Shown here: piece after piece, positions 6,481-7,945 of the stretch
How the letters are laid out: every line of letters starts with the position of its first letter
Numbering within the stretch: position 1 is the first letter of the stretch
Notes under the pieces: generated by a model
Told to the model about the DNA's origin: nothing
Databases searched by the model: none
The model's input: only the letters and a program-made list of their open reading frames with translations
Assembly: GCA_903834675.1 (NCBI GenBank)
Contig: CAILKC010000533.1
Location: 1 to 7,945 of the forward strand
DNA: 7,945 nucleotides
Origin: an uncultured Victivallales bacterium
GTDB lineage: Bacteria > Verrucomicrobiota > Lentisphaeria > Oligosphaerales > JAFGRS01
Direction: 5' to 3'
Position numbers and translations under genes: made by a program

Positions 6481-7945
6481 GCAATTCTGGCATCGTCTAT
6501 CTGGTCGGCGCTGGCCCGGGTGACCCTGGGCTTCTGACCCTGCGGGGCCGGGACTGCCTGGCCGTGGCCGAGGTGGTCGTGTACGACTACCTGGCTAACC
6601 CCGAGCTGCTGGCGCACGCGCCGGAGAGCGCCGCCCGCATCTATGTCGGCAAGCAGGCCGGCCAGCACACCCTGACCCAGGAGCAGATCAACGCGCTGCT
6701 GGTCGAGCACGGCCTGGCGGGACGGCGGGTGGTGCGCCTGAAGGGCGGCGATCCCTTCGTCTTCGGCCGGGGCGGCGAGGAAGCCCTCGCGCTGCACGCG
6801 GCCGGCGTCCCCGTCGAGGTCGTTCCCGGGGTCACCGCCGGGATTGCCGCCCCCGCCTATGCCGGGATTCCCGTCACCCACCGGACCCTGACCTCGGTGG
6901 TCACCTTTGCCACCGGCCACGAGGACCCCGAGAAGGAAGAGCCCGCCATCGACTGGGCCGCCCTGGCCGCGGGCGGCGGCACGCTGGTGTTCTACATGGG
7001 GGTCGGAAACCTGCCGGGCATCGTGGCCCGACTGACGCAGAACGGCCGCAGCCCCGATACCCCCGTGGCCCTCATCGGGCAGGGGACGCTCCCCACGCAA
7101 CGGGTCATCGAAGGCACCTTGGCCAGCATCGTTGGGCGGGTCGAGGAAGCTAAACTGAAGCCGCCCGCAATCATCCTTGTGGGCGAGGTGGTCAGCCTGC
7201 GCCGCGAGCTCCAGTGGTTCGAGCGCAAGCCGCTGTTTGGCCGCACGGTGGTGGTGACGCGGGCCCGCACCCAGGCCAGCGACCTGGCCGCCGGCCTGCG
7301 CGCGCTCGGGGCCAGGGTACTGCTTTTCCCCACCCTCCGGATCGTCGAGCCCGCTGACCCCGCTCCCCTTCAGGATGCGGTGCGGAGAATCGCCGATTTT
7401 GATTGGATTCTGTTCGCCAGCAGTAACGCCGTGGACCGCGTGTTTGCGGTTCTCGCCGCCGCGGGCCGTGACACCCGTGCTTTGGCCGGCGTTCGGGTCG
7501 GCGTGGTCGGTCCCGACTCCGCCGAGCGGCTCCAGGCCCATGGCCTCCGCCCCGATTTGATCCCGGCCCGGTTCACCTCGGCGGCCCTGGCCGAGGCCCT
7601 GCGCGCCCGGGGCGACCTGGCGGGACAGCGCCTCCTGCTGCCCAGGGCCGACATCGCGCCATCCACCCTCCCGGACAGCCTCCGCCAGGCCGGCGCCGTG
7701 GTCACGGAGGTGACAGCCTATTGCACCGTCCCCGACCGGCCTGACCCGGCCGCGTTCCAAGCGTTTCGCGACGGCGCGGTCGAGGTCGTGACCTTTACCA
7801 GTTCCTCGACGGCCCGCAATTTCGCCGCCATCATCCGCGCGGAACTGGGTACGCTGCCGACGAATGTCCTCTATGCCAGCATCGGCCCGGAGACCTCGCG
7901 GACGGCTCGAGCCGAGGGCATCAGCATCGGCCTGGAGGCCCAGGA
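6477..7945 (+). CDS. cobA-hemD: Fused uroporphyrinogen-III C-methyltransferase / uroporphyrinogen-III synthase (3' partial)
   Basis: The frame stays open to the window end: 489 codons are visible and perhaps about 20 residues are missing by comparison with usual HemD ends. Residues about 4-242 are the SAM-dependent methyltransferase (SUMT/CobA), which converts uroporphyrinogen III to precorrin-2: GAGPGDPGLLTLRG (11-24), RLKGGDPFVFGRGGEE (87-102), VPGVTAG (116-122), PVTHR (132-136), FATGHE (144-149) and FYMGVGNL (172-179). Residues about 255-489 are the HemD domain, which cyclises hydroxymethylbilane with inversion of ring D: VVVTRARTQASDL (258-270), ILFASSNAVD (311-320), VGVVGPDSAERL (341-352), VTFTSSSTARNF (438-449) and SIGPETSRTARAEG (468-481). 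The fusion couples making uroporphyrinogen III to its siroheme/cobalamin/d1 branch and is known in Clostridia and Geobacter-like bacteria. The start ATG overlaps the hemC stop by four bases; no good ribosome site precedes it, which points to coupled translation. Confidence 0.96.
   Translation, partial: MSNSGIVYLVGAGPGDPGLLTLRGRDCLAVAEVVVYDYLANPELLAHAPESAARIYVGKQAGQHTLTQEQINALLVEHGLAGRRVVRLKGGDPFVFGRGGEEALALHAAGVPVEVVPGVTAGIAAPAYAGIPVTHRTLTSVVTFATGHEDPEKEEPAIDWAALAAGGGTLVFYMGVGNLPGIVARLTQNGRSPDTPVALIGQGTLPTQRVIEGTLASIVGRVEEAKLKPPAIILVGEVVSLRRELQWFERKPLFGRTVVVTRARTQASDLAAGLRALGARVLLFPTLRIVEPADPAPLQDAVRRIADFDWILFASSNAVDRVFAVLAAAGRDTRALAGVRVGVVGPDSAERLQAHGLRPDLIPARFTSAALAEALRARGDLAGQRLLLPRADIAPSTLPDSLRQAGAVVTEVTAYCTVPDRPDPAAFQAFRDGAVEVVTFTSSSTARNFAAIIRAELGTLPTNVLYASIGPETSRTARAEGISIGLEAQ

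Noticed and set aside
6063..7760. Long minus-strand open frame of 565 codons opposite hemC and cobA-hemD
   Set aside because: Its translation is low-complexity, Gly/Arg/Ala-rich and matches no family I know, while the plus strand encodes complete HemC and CobA/HemD motifs. Long antisense frames are expected at this GC content.
1..7945. Possible tRNA, CRISPR array, insertion sequence or phage remnant
   Set aside because: Coding genes fill nearly the whole window, the only gap over 100 bp has no tRNA-like fold or spaced repeats, and no transposase or integrase motif or terminal inverted repeat was seen.

Overview
The window is a compact, GC-rich (roughly two-thirds G+C by eye), all-plus-strand stretch that reads as part of the respiratory and haem-making chromosome of an anaerobic or facultative Gram-negative bacterium. 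Two very large multihaem c-type cytochromes sit directly upstream of a haem-biosynthesis operon in the order hemX/ccsA-like, hemA, hemC, cobA-hemD. From memory, this order with a fused cobA-hemD is typical of Geobacter-like Desulfuromonadota and also occurs in other haem-rich anaerobes (Nitrospirota, Acidobacteriota, NC10-type lineages). The taxon cannot be fixed from this sequence alone.

Region 1 (1-1209) is the 3' part of a secreted-type decahaem (or larger) cytochrome. It is built from five paired haem modules, split by a long Pro/Ala linker that contains a perfect 21-bp tandem duplication. Region 2 (1230-3188) encodes a 652-residue inner-membrane cytochrome. It has three N-terminal membrane helices, a NapC/NirT-type quinol-oxidising segment resembling Geobacter ImcH, and a C-terminal haem-dense extension, giving 12 haem-binding motifs that include one CX3CH and one CX4CH. 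A gap of 144 bp (3189-3332) holds a good hairpin just after the cytochrome stop and a weaker GC-rich hairpin; no convincing promoter was found by eye.

Region 3 (3333-7945) is the haem operon. It holds an eight-helix HemX/CcsA-like membrane protein, glutamyl-tRNA reductase (hemA), hydroxymethylbilane synthase (hemC) and a bifunctional uroporphyrinogen-III methyltransferase/synthase (cobA-hemD), which runs off the window end. All three junctions are 4-bp ATGA stop/start overlaps, which points to translational coupling. HemA, HemC and the HemD half carry charged tRNA-Glu through to uroporphyrinogen III; the CobA half branches to precorrin-2 for siroheme, cobalamin or haem d1 and, in many anaerobes, haem itself.

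A simple working picture is that the upstream cytochromes are heavy haem consumers (at least 22 haems across two polypeptides) carrying electrons from the quinol pool into the periplasm, and that the downstream operon supplies tetrapyrrole. The enzymes are ordinary. The unusual parts are the cytochromes: the ImcH-like plus haem-dense fusion, the modular architecture of the first cytochrome, and their placement beside haem synthesis. I do not see a mobile element, CRISPR array, RNA gene or clearly new defence-type system.
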